Below are positions 45,972 to 58,225 of a stretch of 64,000 bases of DNA, piece by piece (the stretch's first letter is position 1; each line of letters opens with the position of its first letter). Under the pieces are notes generated by a model, which was given only the letters and a program-made list of their open reading frames with translations, was not told the origin of the DNA and ran no database searches. Position numbers and translations under genes: made by a program. This DNA is from Linepithema humile (lineage: Eukaryota; Arthropoda; Insecta; Hymenoptera; Formicidae), in NCBI RefSeq assembly GCF_040581485.1, contig NC_090130.1:13552656-13616655 (forward strand), written 5' to 3'.

Positions 45972-47604
45972 GGGTAATATCCATCGTAGAGATAGATGTA
46001 GTATGGAATTATGGAGATTATATGGACGTCCATTGGATATTATGTTCCGTGTGGGTATACTATGTACATACATATGATATACGCTGATATAGATACATTT
46101 GTGGATATACATAAGATATTTTATAGATATACATACAATGTATAATCGAACGAGATCGCTGCCTGTATATACATAGAATATACCTCGTGTACATTCCGCG
46201 TATATACATGTAACGTACACGTACCGGCACGTATGGTGTCCCTCGCCGGCAACGGTATACGTGTGTGAAACAACCGAAGACGTCACACGCATTCACACAA
46301 ACGCGTATTTAACGTGTCGCTTGAAGCGAGGAGCACAGCGAGCAGCAAGGGGAAAAGTAGTGGGGGATATTTTCATCTTGCATCCTTAGCGCAAATCGGA
46401 CGAACGAGAAAGAAAGTATTACAAGACGTGATGTCAAGTTAGTGGTGTCCTTATAGCTGTCTTCCTCATGCGACCGTCTAATGAAGGAAGTGCAAGCGAG
46501 ACAGTTAGAGCAGCTCGGTGTCCCTATCGATGTCTCGTTCGCTTTAACACCTATGTGTCGTGCTTTTCTTTCTTTCCTTTAAGAAACGTAGCTGAGCCGC
46601 GTGCACCGACCGCCCGGCATTCATTCCATTAATTATTATATCATATAAAGAGGCTTAATTTAATGAAGAATAGAAATTTGTATTGAAATGTTTAATTATA
46701 CGAATATAAGAATTGTTTGCTTCCGTAACAAAAATACACGCTCGTCCTGATTAATTATTGGTTCGTTTATGATTGCGTAATTAATAACTTCTTTATTATA
46801 AGCAAAATTAGTAATAATGGAACAGGATAAGTCGCTAGAACATACTGTCTCCAATAAATGTTCAAATATAAGATTTATTCGAAAATATATATATCATAGA
46901 AAAATTGCTTGGTTACGCGGGAGATATTCTAGACATCCAGGCAGCACAGTTTGTTTCAAGTGGAGGTCTCTTTCCGAGATATGATCACTTCTACTTTTTG
47001 AAAGCCGAACCATGGCTTTTTTTAAGTTAATTCCTTTCATCGTTCTGCGTAGAAAAATAATTAAGTTAGAAGTGAATTCTTTACGAGGTATTTTGCATCT
47101 TACCCTAATATTTTTAGTTTTAAATACGAAATATCTGGTAGTCATTTCTCGATGATTTTATTTTTATGCTTTTATACGTAGTATAATGAATAGAATACAC
47201 TGATGATAATAATTTTCAGATACATCAACTGTTCAGATATATCAACTGGCGTGCTAATTTCGCGAATATATCATGACTTTTTTCATTCTAAACTACATTA
47301 ATTAGCTGAAAATTACGACTTTTTGCAATACGTCCCGATTGTTCTACGCGAGCGCTTCATTCTGAAAGTCATTTTTGTGTAGAGTTTAATTTTTCGCAAA
47401 TTAACTATTTCTAATATCGTAAACAATTTTTAATATCGGCCGCCAATGAAATAGTTGTAGAATATCGCACTTTTGTTCACCTATGTGTCACTTTCTTTTT
47501 TCTTTTTTCTTGATTTATTACTAGGAGACCGCGCTTCTAATTTTTGTTTTGTTTTGTTATTAAATTAATTATCGTTGTGTCATAGCATCAAGCGGACGTG
47601 AATC

Positions 47605-48646
47605 GTGATAAATATAACGATGCCTCAGAACTTGTGTCCTGAGATACGAGGTCGTATTGTCGGACAGTGGCAGGTAGGAAGAGCAGTGGCTGAAATTGCT
47701 GCTGCTATTCCTTGTTCTGTAAAAACTGTCCGACGATGGATCCAACGGTTTATTGAAGATGGTGATCATGCTTTGCATGATCATCGTCAAAATAACCGTG
47801 GTCCTCGTAAGACCAGTGCACAAGAAGACGAAGCTATCGTTGCCGCAGTTTCTGATAACTCCTTCAGTACCGTTCAGGAGACTATCAACACGGCGAACGT
47901 CCACATATCCGAGAGGACTGCCCACGTCTCAACGAAGCTGGGTATCATTGCTGCCGTCTAGCCCGCAAAATTTCGCTGACTCCCGTTCATCGAAAACAGC
48001 GTATCGCGTTTTCTTTGGAAAACTTGGTAACAAGCCGTGAAGAGTGGGAGGCCACGATCTGGACCGATGAAAAGGTTTTTGTATCGTGTGCTGACCGCCA
48101 ACTTCACATATGGCGACCAAGAGGTGAACGGTTAATCTAAATAATGTTGTACCTATCCACAGAAGTGGAAGGATTTCATGCGCAATGTGGGGCTGGATTT
48201 CCGGCACTACAATTGGTGAGCTGGTGGAAATTCCCACACGTATAAACTCTGTGGAGTATATTCGCATACTGGAAGATGTTCTTCTTCCATCAGTACGCGC
48301 AATCTACTCCGCAGAGGACATGCCAGTAATCCGATTGGTGCAAGATAATTCCGCAGTCTATACATCGCATGAAACACAAACATGGTTTCGGAATCATCCA
48401 AAGATCCAATTGGTTAACTGGTCTGCTCGTTCACCAGATCTAAATTTGATCGAAAATGTTTAGGCACAAATAGTTCGACGATGGGAACCAAGAAGGAAAA
48501 GAACGGCAGCAGCGCTAGTTAATCATGCGAGAGAAATCTGGGAAGAACTTCGGTTCTGATCAGACTTTCTCGCTAACTTAATTGATTCGATACCCCGTCG
48601 AATCAATCAAGTTATTGACCGGTTCGGATATTGGACGGATTACTAA
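47605..48646 (+). pseudogene. Tc1-like DD35E transposase, decayed
   Basis: Starts MINITMPQNLCPEIRGRIVG or at the internal MPQNL. The helix-turn-helix is VAEIAAAIPCSVKTVRRWI. A frameshift near 47,930 ends the first frame. The catalytic blocks then occur in changing frames: WTDEKVFVSCAD near 48,062-48,095, LVQDNSAVYTSHETQ near 48,337, and SPDLNLIENV followed by TAG near 48,463. The C-terminal IDSIPRRINQVIDRFGYW leads to TAA at 48,644-48,646. The 35-residue Asp-Glu spacing and the QDNSAV motif are shared with the copy at 30,482-31,525, so the two are relatives. Confidence 0.85.
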
Positions 48647-48900
48647 GATGCTTCCGCGCTAGTCACATGATCGGCCCTTTTTAAGGCCAATAAAACTTTC
48701 ACACCGCGAATAGAAGCGCCTATAGGCGTCTCACTCGCCGAATACGAGTCCACTCACGTGTTACTTACGCATTCGGACAAGTGAGATGTCTGCAAGTGTT
48801 TCTATATATTTTATATATATATGTATGTATGTATGTATGAATGTATGTATGTGTGTGTGTTTGTGTATGTGTGACATAGAAACGCCTATAGGTGTGTGTG

Positions 48901-49178
<278 letters not shown>

Positions 49179-50411
49179 CTACTTCATTGGCGACCGATAT
49201 TAAAAATTGTTTACGATATTAGAAATAGTTAATTTGCGAAACTCTGCACAAAAATGACTTTCAGAATGAAGCGCTTGCGTAGAACAATCGGGACGTATTG
49301 TCAAAAGTCGTAATTTTTAGCTAATTAATGTAGTTTAGAATAAAAAAAGGTCATGATATATTCGCGAAATTAGCACGCCAGTTGATATATCTGAACAGTT
49401 GATGTATCTGAAAATTATTATCATCAGCGTATTCTATTCATTATACTACGTATGAAAGCATAAAAATAAAATCATCGAGAAATGACTACCAAATATTTCG
49501 TATTTAAGACTCAAAATATTAGGGTAAGATGCAAAATACCTCGTAAAGAATTTACTTCTAACTTAATTATTTTTCTACGCAGAACGATGAAAGGAATTAA
49601 CTTAAAAAAAAACCATGGTTCGGCTTTCAAAAAGTAGAAGTGATCATATCTCGGAAAGAGACCTCCACTTGAAACAAACTGTGCTGCCTGGATGTCTAGA
49701 ATATCTCTCGCGCAACCAAACAATTTTTCTATGATATATATATTTTCGAATAAATCTTATATTTGAACATTTATTGGAGACAGTATGTTCTAGCGACTTA
49801 TCCTGTTCCATTATTACTAATTTTGCTTATAATAAAGAAGTTATTAATTACGCAATCATAAACGAACCAATAATTAATCAGGACGAGCGTGTATTTTTGT
49901 TACGGAAGCAAACAATTCTTATATTCGTATAATTAAACATTTCAATACAAATTTCTATTCTTCATTAAATTAAGCCTCTTTATATGATATAATAATTAAT
50001 GGAATGAATGCCGGCGGTCGGTGCACGCGGCTCAGCTACGTTTCTTAAAGGAAAGAAAGAAAAGCACGACACATAGGTGTTAAAGCGAACGAGACATCGA
50101 TAGGGACACCGAGCTGCTCTAACTGTCTCGCTCGCACTTCCTTCATTAGACGGTCGCATGAGGAAGACAGCTATAAGGACACCACTAACTTGACATCACG
50201 TCTTGTAATACTTTCTTTCTCGATCGTCCGATTTGCGCTAAGGATGCAAGATGAAAATATCCCCCACTACTTTTCCCCTTGCTGCTCGCTGTGCTCCTCG
50301 CTTCAAGCGACACGTCAAATACGCGTTTGTGTGAATGCGTGTGACGTCTTCGGTTGTTTCACACACGTATACCGTTGCCGGCGAGGGACACCATACGTGC
50401 CAGTACGTGTA

Positions 50412-51115
50412 CATACATGCGATATACGCTGATGCAGGTACATTTATGGATATACATAGGATATATCCATACATAGGATATATCCATATATACATAGAAT
50501 CAGTCATTAGTTCGTTCGCTTGCCGCTATGTGACGCATTATGCGCTATCTATCTCGTATTTAAGTTTTAATCATGAAAACTATATAAAACTTGCAAAAGG
50601 CGGGTAATAATATTGAAGATGTAATAACTTTTTCTATCAGTTTAATATCTGAATCCCAACACAGGGAATTTAGATAAACTAATTGTTCAAAAATTGGGTA
50701 GATAAATATCCGAATTAATGAAAATTGTTTATTATTAAAAAACGTACTGCGTATACTATGTACATACATAGAATGTACCTCATGTACATGCCACAAATGT
50801 GTATTGCACATCCTCGGAATATATCCTATGTACATACTGCAAACGTGCACTGCACATCCTCAGAATATACCTTATGTATATACCACGAATGTACACTGCA
50901 TATCTTTGGAATATACCTATGTATGTACTATGGGCATCCTATGTACATACATGTGGTAATTATTTCACATACATAGGATATGCGCTTTATATACTTTTCT
51001 TATTCTTTGTATATACATAGAATATACAATGTATATACATGTGAATATACAATGTATATACATATTTGTACCTATATACATAGGACGTACATAGAATGTC
51101 TTAATGTTTATTGGG
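50412..51115 (-). mobile_element. TAC-rich TIR element, copy 1 (right part)
   Basis: Inverted copy of 53,142-53,817. It ends ATGTTTATTGGG at 51,115, next to TA. 46,053-46,215 is the other part of the same copy, on the far side of the Tc1-like element. The far terminus is not recognised. The dense ACATAGAATGTACATAC-type words are degenerate tandem repeats, not genes, although they give spurious frames. Confidence 0.7.
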
Positions 51116-51572
51116 TAGTTTTAAAGTTCGAAAAAATTTTTGAAAAGTTCTGGGAGTTTTGTTGAGAGTTCTGGATAGCCTTCGCAAAGTTCTATCAAAA
51201 ATCTTAATGAAGAAATTGCATTAAACTGATAGTTTTAAAGTTGTGACTATTTTAATACCGTTATTTTTGTACCACTTTCGAATATTCAATCCTGATTTTT
51301 TTAATTTTCTCAAACGAAACTATTTCTAAAATGTATCAAGAACTCTGATACTATATGAAATCTATCTGAAACTCTAATAAAAAATAATTTTTTTCGAGAA
51401 TGGAGAGCTGCGTAAAGTTAGCCCCCCATTCTTTAAAACGCATTTTCGCGCCTTTAATGGTCAGACCTATTTCTTAAAACTATCAATAACTCTGGAACTA
51501 TTGGAAATCTATACAGAACTCTAAAAAAAAAATAAATTTTTTAAAGAATGGGGGGCTAACTTCAGAGGGGTG
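51116..51572 (-). repeat. outer piece of the right TIR of the 45.6 kb element
   Basis: Reverse complement of 5,960-6,396 with about 85-90% identity by eye. It ends AGGGGTG at 51,572, followed by LINE sequence. Copy 1 of the TAC-rich element inserted at TA at its inner side. Confidence 0.9.
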
Positions 51573-52400
51573 AGACATCTGCGCATTGGCATCTACCGCA
51601 ACTAGCATTCTCTTCCCCCTCAGCGAATGACACACCATTCCGAGGTGTCTGAGGTGTTTCTCGATCTCGTCGCTGTACTGGAAGTAGCACGACACGACGG
51701 AGAACGAAAAATTGGAAGCTTGCACTTCCGCTCAAACGCAATGCGTAGTACTAAACCGCGAGACAAATAACATTTCTAGATTTGAATTACTTATGGCTAT
51801 TGCCTCTCACGGGCGTTGCGAACGAACAGCAACCACCTTAATTTGCTTATCTAGCCCATAGAATACATGGCTTAAATTCTGCTTCCTGACGTATAATTCC
51901 TGCAATAACCAGACGTCAAGTCGCTTCTCAAAGGCCAGTTGACGAACCTCACCTGATACTACTTGTGAATGACGCATGTTCAACTGTAGTATCCTAATTC
52001 CCGTGGACCACGCGCAAACTACCGCTGGCTCCGTGGCCACTACTAAGTTCTCCGCTGAATTAGACGAGCTAACATTATTTGATGAGTCTTCCAGGTGGAT
52101 CTGGATAGAATCCGCGAATCTAACGCGTTTCTTTTTACCTACTTGTTTTGTCTCGCGTGGCCTAACATTTCCTAACATACTATTAATCTCTATAAGCCTA
52201 TCGCACTTTTCTAATGTTACGTGGGCTGTACGACTTCCTATTACACGCGCTATCCTATTACATCTTCCTACTACAATGCGGACAGTGCGAAGACTGCAAC
52301 CCTGGGACTATGCCCCGCCGCGTCCAACGCAAACCCGCTTGGGCACAGTTCGGTGAGGCGCTTTCAAAGAAACGGAGGCCACCACCGAGCCCTTGAGCGA
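51573..52400 (-). pseudogene. R1-like LINE, ORF1 end and endonuclease start
   Basis: First piece of the split LINE. From 52,178 the minus strand reads MLGNVRPRETKQVGKKKRVR, a basic/Ser-rich linker, then the endonuclease start IRILQLNMRHSQVVSGEV and DVWLLQELYVRKQN. The next block at 51,725-51,573 contains FSVVSCYFQYSDEIEKHL and MLVAVDANAQM, the metal-binding DANA motif. It stops exactly at the TIR and continues at 5,952. Upstream, 52,250-52,400 has Cys/His-rich frames (HCPHC) that may be the ORF1 zinc knuckles, with frame breaks. Confidence 0.75.
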
Positions 52401-52543
52401 TCAGTGGCATTATACCAGTGGCATAATGCCACTGATTACCTGCATAGAGCTGGTCAAAGTGGTTCTACATGCCTTGATCATAATCAGCAAAATCATTTTT
52501 TGTGCCGCCAACAGATTTTACGGAGCTATGGAAGACCATCGTA

Positions 52544-53139
52544 TTAAAATACTGCTGCATAAGTAACTATTGGTATTACTACGGCCTTGTATAATGTCTT
52601 TAATATGCTCTTCTTTAATCCCCTCTCATCTCTAACTAATTTTTTAATTAACATAATAAATTTGACCAATTTTTCCCTTAAATATTTTGTATATGCTATA
52701 AAGTTGAATTTTTCATCGATTATTACTTCCAAATATTTAACTTCCGTGGAGAACTTTATATTTTTTCCTTCTAATCTTAGTTTAGGCATTCTTTCCTTAT
52801 CGAGCTTTTCTTTTATTAGTATGGCTGTTGTTTTAGTGGACAAAGCTTTCAGCTTATGTGATTTACACCATTCGTTTAAGATGTCAATTACTCTATTTCT
52901 TATTTTTTTCAATTTCGCTCTAGAATTATCTTTAACTAATATGACCAAATCATCCGCGTACGCAATTGTTTCTGCCTCTTCACTATTCAATTCCTTTTCT
53001 AATTTATTTAGTAGGGCGTTCATGCAGAAATTCCACATTGTGAGTTCTATTATTGATCCCTGTGGACAACCTTTTTGCATATAGCTATTTGTTTCCCTAA
53101 ACTTTGACTTAATAATGACCTTTCTTTTTTTAAAATAGC
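52544..53139 (-). pseudogene. second LINE, RT fragment
   Basis: Minus-strand RT starting inside palm motifs: QKGCPQGSIIELTMWNFCMN, TIAYADDLVILVKDN with an intact YADD, STKTTAILIKEK, then VKYLEVIIDEKFNF and IVTYAAVF. It is AT-rich and Lys-rich, unlike the R1-like LINE, so it is a separate family. Its 5' side is cut by the TAC-rich element at 53,142. Its 3' side runs into the split LINE near 52,400-52,540. Confidence 0.8.
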
Positions 53140-53825
53140 TACTCAATAAACATTAGGACATTCTATGTACGTCCTATGTCTATACATATATGTATATTGT
53201 ATATTCTATGTATATACAGAGAATGTGAAAAGTATATAAAGCGCATATCCTATGTATGTGAAATAATTACCACATGTATGTACATAGGATGTCCATAGTA
53301 CATAAATAGGTATAATTTAAAGATATGCAGTGTACATTCGTGGTATATACATGGGGTATATTCCGAGGATGTGCAGTGCACGTTTGCAGTATGTACATAG
53401 GATATATTCCGAGGATGTGCAATACACATTTGTGGCATGTACATGAGGTACATTCTATGTATGTACATAGTATATGCAGTACGTTTTTTAATAATAAACA
53501 ATTTTCATTTATTCGGATATTTATCTACCCAATTTTTGAACAATTAGTTTATCTAAATTCCCTGTGTTGGGATTCAGATATTAAACTGATAGAAAAAGTT
53601 ATTACATCCTCAAATTGAAGACTTCAATATTATTACCCGCTTTTTGCAAGTTTTATATAGTTTTCATGATTAAAACTTAAATGCAAGATAGATAGCGCAT
53701 AATGCGTCACATAGCGGCAAGCGAACGAACTAATGACTGATTTTATGTATATATCCATACAATATTCTATGTATATCCATAAATGTACCTACATCAGCGT
53801 ATATCGTATATATGTATGTTACATG

Positions 53826-54501
53826 CAGAGTTGGAAAGTAACGCGTTACTTGTAACGCCGTTACCGTTACAATTATTTTTTTTCGGTGACTGTAACGGCG
53901 TTACAAATTTTTTTTGTAACGAAAAAAGTAACTTTGTTACATTTTTCGATAACGAATTTAACAGTTATTTTTATCGTTACATTTTTCAAATTTACTCTAT
54001 ATATCTACGAATTTATAGAAAAACTAACAATAAGAAAACTTTTTAATTTATATTTACAGCATTTAAAAATGTTTAAAAAAGCTGGTTTACAATTTATTAA
54101 AAATTTTTCTTATTTAAAATATCTTATTATCAAAATTATTATTTTTATTATATATTATTAAAATTATTACACTTTATATTAATACAATATTAATACAATA
54201 TCATTATTAAAATTATATCATTTTTGTTAATTTAATGAAAAATAATGTTTAAAAATTTTTAATGTTTACTTTAAATTTGTAGTGTTTAATTTAATCTTGT
54301 ATTAGAAAAATTGTGCATAAAATTTGTATTATATATAAAAAAAGTAACGGAAATTGTAACAATTCGTTACTTTTTGAGTAACGGTAACGGTAACGAGTTC
54401 TTTTTTAAAATTGGTAACGAGTAACAATAACGAGTTACTTTTTAGAAAAAAAAACGGTAACGGTAACGAGTTACTTTTATAAAGTAACTTTCCCAACCTT
54501 G
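53826..54501. mobile_element. non-autonomous hAT element
   Basis: 676 bp, with ends CAGAGTTGGAAAGTAAC and, reverse-complemented, CAAGGTTGGGAAAGTTAC. Perfect 8-bp duplication GTTACATG at 53,818-53,825 and 54,502-54,509. Many GTAACGGTAACG and GTTACTTT words are subterminal repeats. No transposase. Confidence 0.92.
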
Positions 54502-54514
54502 GTTACATGTATAT

Positions 54515-55094
54515 TGTTACGCCGTGCCCGTGACTCAAAGATCTCGTCGCGGGCCAACGCAGGATTCGGGATCCGTCGTGTAGGGCCAAGGGGGTTGATC
54601 CAAGGGAGATAATTATTGAACGATGTTCAATTAGAAATAAAATATCTTTATTCACTTAACACTCGCGTACACTTTATTTAACGGCTTCCTCACAGTCGTT
54701 ACGATCGCGCAAGATACAAACTCGGAGTTCGCGATACCGACGTGCAGCTCGTGCTTAGATCAAACTTAAAACCCGTGGTGACGATCGAGTCACCTTCTTT
54801 TATACGGATCAGTATCTAGGTTAGCAACGTCTGCTTTCCGTGAATGCTGATCTACTTCGCTTGTTTGTGAGGCAATCCGCCGATCGTTTCCTCATGCGGT
54901 TAACGCCTCAGCGTTTAATTATAATCGATTGTTACTTGTCTAAAGAATAGCATTGGTCAATATCTTTGTTAATTTTAAATACCTTATTCGTCTTTCTAAG
55001 AACGTGCTTCGAGTTGAAAGTTTTATTTGCTAATTCTTTAAACAATAGTATTGCTAAATTAAAATATCTCGTTGTAGTCTTTCGACACACAACA
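54515..55094 (-). repeat. gypsy 3' LTR
   Basis: TGTTACGCCGTGCCC to TCGACACACAACA as written on the plus strand. Appears identical to 62,082-62,661. Confidence 0.95.
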
Positions 55095-55166
55095 TCCTTC
55101 CCCCCGTTAGAAAAGAAAACGAAGGTTTTTAAACGGAGTTTTCGCATCTCTTATAAGTTTATATTT

Positions 55167-56260
55167 TTAATTTTTATTTCTTTTCTTAATTAACACTATA
55201 ATTACGCCTATTGTTACGCTTATTATAATAATTATGACGGCTACTGAACTTGTGACCATAGGATATATAAACGTTGGTTTATTAAATTGTATCGTCTCAC
55301 TGTCTTTTAGTTCGTTATAAATATCTTTTGCCTTTTCTCCTAATTCCATAAGTTCACTAGGATTTTGAATAATTTTCTTTAATTTTATCGGCCGTATTAT
55401 TATTTCATTGTCTTTCTTTGTGGCCGTCTCTTTTATTAATGTTAAATTAAATTGCGGTAAAAAGGCTTGAATGCTTGTATCCCGCATTTTCGAAAAGGCT
55501 TTAATGGTCATGTCCGTCGTAATTATTTTACAATTTTTTGTTAATATTATTCTACCCGTGCGACTTATTACTACTTGTACATTTTCACGATTCTCGCATT
55601 GTATCGTTATTTCCTGTTCTTTATTCGCGGAGTATAGCCACGCGTTTTCTGTGTTTAGAGCAATCCAAATCGTTTGATTCGATCTTATGAATCTTATGTC
55701 GCACGTGTTTTTCTTAGCCAGCTTCGCATATAATTGCACTTCGCACAGTGCTCTCTGATTTATGTTATATACTGGACTATTTGACTTACAAATATACTGT
55801 TTTCAGGTAGAGGAATTACCTTTATTAATTTGTATCTAGGATAGGATACCAATGGAAATTTTATTATACAATACACAGTATTATTTGCTACAAACGCAGT
55901 TACAGTAACAACTTGCTCCATTAGATGCCAACCGCTATTTTCTAAAACGAAGGGAAAGTGCGTTCCCTGAGGTAATTTTGGCGTAATCGCTCGCAGTTCG
56001 TTAAGAATTTGTTCTGTTGGGGTTACTCTAGGATTCAACATTCCGTGTTCTGCGTACGTTATAAAATCATAGGCGTCTTGTACGTCGCGTTGTTATTTCT
56101 TCGCTCTTAATAACTAACAATGTGTCATTCCAAATTCGTGCATCTAAGTTATATAATCTTTTATTATTCCCACCGGCAGGCCCGTTTCGGGTTGCGTCGC
56201 TGAAGTCAACGTTCCGCTTAACGCGAGGTACCTACGAGCGAAATTCTCTTTATTTTATTA
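55167..56260 (-). pseudogene. env-like glycoprotein remnant
   Basis: Two main frames, 56,041-55,760 and 55,739-55,167, lie in the place of env in errantiviruses. The last frame ends in a hydrophobic segment of about 22 residues (VAVIIIIISVTIG core) followed by a short basic tail, the usual membrane anchor. Frame breaks near 56,070 and 55,750 show it is disrupted. The signal peptide and the N-terminal part are not recognisable. Family known to resemble baculovirus F proteins. Assignment rests on position and topology. Confidence 0.6.
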
Positions 56261-56676
56261 TCTTCTGCAGGCGCAGCATTTTTTATTCTACCTGTCGCGA
56301 AGCTACCGAAAGAAGGTTATTCATTATGTGTTTGACCATGCCTTCGTGCTCGTACGTAGTCTCGTTAGACGTAGCTTCGGGAACACGGCGTGTTTTGGCC
56401 GTGCGTTTCCCACCTATAACTCGCGTGTTCAGGCTGCGTGGTGCACAATTCGAGGGGGATTTGCCCCCTAGTTTTACGAGTAATCCCAAGCCTCCCAGCT
56501 CTGTGGAGAAGCCGGTCGCGACGGTAGTTCCTATTGTTCGACGGGAATCTCCTCCGTTGGTGCTACTTGAGGAGGATGACTTTGTGCAGATGTGGGCGGA
56601 TTGGGGTAGTTTATAAGTGAGTGTTTTTATTATTATATGTTATTATTATTATCCTGCATTGTTATAATAGTATTGT

Positions 56677-58225
56677 TTATTCTTCTATGAATAATTTTAA
56701 TCTGTTAGCATGTACGACCAAGCTTTTTCTGGCTGCTTTTATTGTATAATTTACGTCCGAATTCTTTTTAATTATTAAGTACGGACCTCTCCATAACGCA
56801 TCTAATTTTTTCGACCTGCCTCGTCGCAAAGCCTCGTCGTATAGCAGCACTTTGTCTCCTGCCCTAAAACTATTTTCTTTAGTCTTCTTATCGTATGTTT
56901 GTTTCGCTTTTATTTTTCCTTCCTGTGCATGAGCTTTTGCTACTTGGTGTGCCGCGCGCATTTTTTCTTTTAATTCTGCTATGTAATCATCGTACGTGTA
57001 CGTGTTCTTTGCTGGCTGCATCAGAGCCGTAGGGAGTGTTGCGCGGTGCCCGTATACCAGCTCGAATGGAGTGTATCCCTTGGCTGTATGTGGCGTAGTA
57101 TTATACGCGAACATGGCGAATGGTAACCAGGTATCCCAGTCGGTTTGATCTTCGTTTATATAATTGCGTAAATATTCTGCTAATGTTCTGTGTGATCTTT
57201 CCAGTGCACCATTGCTCTCTGGGTGATACGCGCTGGTTCTAATTTTTTCAATCTTCAACAACTTGCATGTATCCTTAAATACTTCGCTGAGAAAATTTGT
57301 TCCTTGGTCAGTCAGGATTTTTTCAGGGATTCCATATTCTAAAACGATTTTTGTCACAAATTCTCGCGCTATCGTGCTTGCCTCTTGATTATTTATAGGC
57401 ATTGCCTTACTGAATTTCGTTAGATGATCTTGGAAGGTTAATATGTATTTGTTTCCGCTTTCCGTTTCTGTCATTGGCCCTACTATATCCAATGCGCATT
57501 TTTCAAACGGTTTATCCGGTGTATCTGTGAGAATCATGGGTGCTTTATTCCTTATCTTTAATTTATTTTTTTGACAATATTCGCATTTTGCGATGTATTT
57601 CTCGACGTCTTTCGTCAATCCTTTCCAATTATGCGTTAATCGTATGCGCTTGATAGTGCGCTGGATTCCTTGATGCCCGCCGATCGGTGCATCGTGATAT
57701 TCATATAATATTTGTTGTTTCTCTCCCTCTGTATATATCTTTCTTTCTTCCTTCTTATCTTCCTCTTCTTCTTCTTCCTCTTCTTCGCTTTCTCTCTCTC
57801 CGTCGACCGTGTGTATGCCGTGCGCGACGTTGCGACTTAACGCGTCAGCATTTGTATTGCTCTTCCCGGCCTTATGTACGATTTCATAGTCGTATTCTTC
57901 CAATTTTAATCTCCATCGAATTAATCGTGAGCCTGGGTCGGTTACATTAAATAACCATACTAGTGGTTTATGGTCGGTTATGATCTTGAACTTTGTACCA
58001 TATATATACGGACGAAAATGTTTGACCGCCCATACTATCGCCAGTAATTCTTTTTCGGTCGTATTATAATTTTGTTCCGCCTTTGAGAGAAGTCGGCTAG
58101 CGTACGCTATTGGACGATCTTGTCCTATTTTTCCTTGAGATAATATTGCGCCTATCGCAAAATCAGATGCGTCTGTCGTGACTATAAATTCATTATTAAA
58201 ATCAGGGTAATTTAATACCGGTGCA
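56677..58225 (-). pseudogene. gypsy RNase H and integrase
   Basis: Continuation of pol in another frame. RNase H blocks (TTDASDFAIGAILSQGK, TEKELLAIVWA, ITDHKPLVWLF) lead to MEEYDYEIVHKAGKSNTNAD. The integrase has the HHCC zinc domain (GGHQGIQRTIKR, then CEYCQKNK) and the DDE core (CALDIVGPM, ILTDQGTNFLSEVF, HPESNGALERSH). An unusual Glu-rich run (about 11 Glu around 57,770-57,790) lies between RNase H and integrase. The frame is open to a TAA near 56,677. Without the upstream shift it would be continuous with gag-pol. Confidence 0.92.

Noticed and set aside
50190..51165. Many Tyr/Met/Ile-rich frames on both strands
   Set aside because: Translations of degenerate TATGTATATACATAG repeats; no family similarity and mirrored in the inverted copies.
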